From Nioella sp964229645 (GTDB taxonomy: Bacteria > Pseudomonadota > Alphaproteobacteria > Rhodobacterales > Rhodobacteraceae): DNA of 5,718 bases. A program made the translations under genes and the position numbers. Positions 5,653 through 5,718 of this stretch are shown piece after piece. Every line of letters starts with the position of its first letter. The first letter of the stretch is position 1. Under the pieces are notes generated by a model. That model saw only the letters and a list, made by a program, of their open reading frames with translations, was not told the origin of the DNA and ran no database searches. The stretch spans positions 1 through 5,718 of the forward strand of contig NZ_CAXREX010000034.1 of NCBI RefSeq assembly GCF_964229645.1, read 5' to 3'.

Positions 5653-5718
5653 TTAATCCGCCCCGCCCTGGATTTCCGCCGCGATCCGCGCCGCCCATTC
5701 CCCGATGACGGGGATGAA
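5653..5718 (-). CDS. C-terminal end of an unidentified gene (21 residues, partial)
   Basis: On the minus strand the frame is open from the window edge to TAA at 5655-5653 and reads FIPVIGEWAARIAAEIQGGA then D. The amphipathic, Ala/Arg-rich helical character and GC-ending codons look like a genuine protein C-terminus. The position 4 bases beyond the convergent metallopeptidase stop fits the tight packing seen elsewhere here. It is too short to assign a family; the rest of the gene lies to the right of the window. Confidence 0.6.
   Translation of the reverse strand, partial: FIPVIGEWAARIAAEIQGGAD

Overview
This 5.7 kb window reads as ordinary chromosomal DNA from a GC-rich alphaproteobacterium, most likely a Rhodobacterales/Rhodobacteraceae member. 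That placement is inferred from three things: the base and codon composition, the style of the UvrB C-terminus with its Ala-rich and basic tail, and the kinds of small periplasmic proteins present. I see no tRNA or rRNA gene, no CRISPR array, no insertion sequence or phage gene, and no base-composition break suggesting recent transfer. Genes are tightly packed. The longest non-coding stretch is about 210 bases (2112-2321), so no region over 300 bases lacks a gene.

Layout from left to right. The window opens inside uvrB (+ strand, 5' end missing), the nucleotide-excision-repair DNA-loading helicase. A small secreted protein of unknown function (1146-1574, +) follows and converges, with a 3-base gap, on a 1-Cys peroxiredoxin (1578-2111, -). 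Divergent from the peroxiredoxin is a likely two-gene unit (2322-2912, +): a small exported four-cysteine protein, then a three-helix membrane protein. A hairpin at 2913-2939 separates this pair from a minus-strand block, listed here in transcription order. The block contains a periplasmic rhodanese-like protein (4747-4160), a zinc-ribbon (zf-TFIIB type) protein (4069-3824) and, beyond a strong intrinsic terminator at 3791-3817, a TIM-barrel sugar phosphate isomerase/epimerase-like enzyme (3757-2942). Divergent from the rhodanese is a putative exported HExxH metallopeptidase (4878-5648, +). It converges, with a 4-base gap, on the 3' end of an unidentified minus-strand gene at the right edge.

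How the genes relate: UvrB (DNA repair), the peroxiredoxin (peroxide removal) and the periplasmic rhodanese (sulfur transfer) could each serve stress tolerance. The sequence shows no shared regulation, however, and I do not claim a single system. Four products (1146-1574, 2322-2594, 4160-4747, 4878-5648) start with signal peptides and three of them carry even numbers of mature cysteines, which suits an oxidising periplasm.

The most interesting signals are modest. Two exported-protein genes have a promoter-like -10 element only 6-7 bases before ATG and no Shine-Dalgarno, which suggests leaderless mRNAs. The peroxiredoxin lacks the usual Prx6 C-terminal arm. The zinc-ribbon protein has Asp at one expected Cys ligand. 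The rhodanese has a double-Cys active loop plus a CPAFC motif, and its signal peptide is encoded by a perfect 15-bp tandem duplication. I did not find convincing evidence of a new multi-gene biological system.
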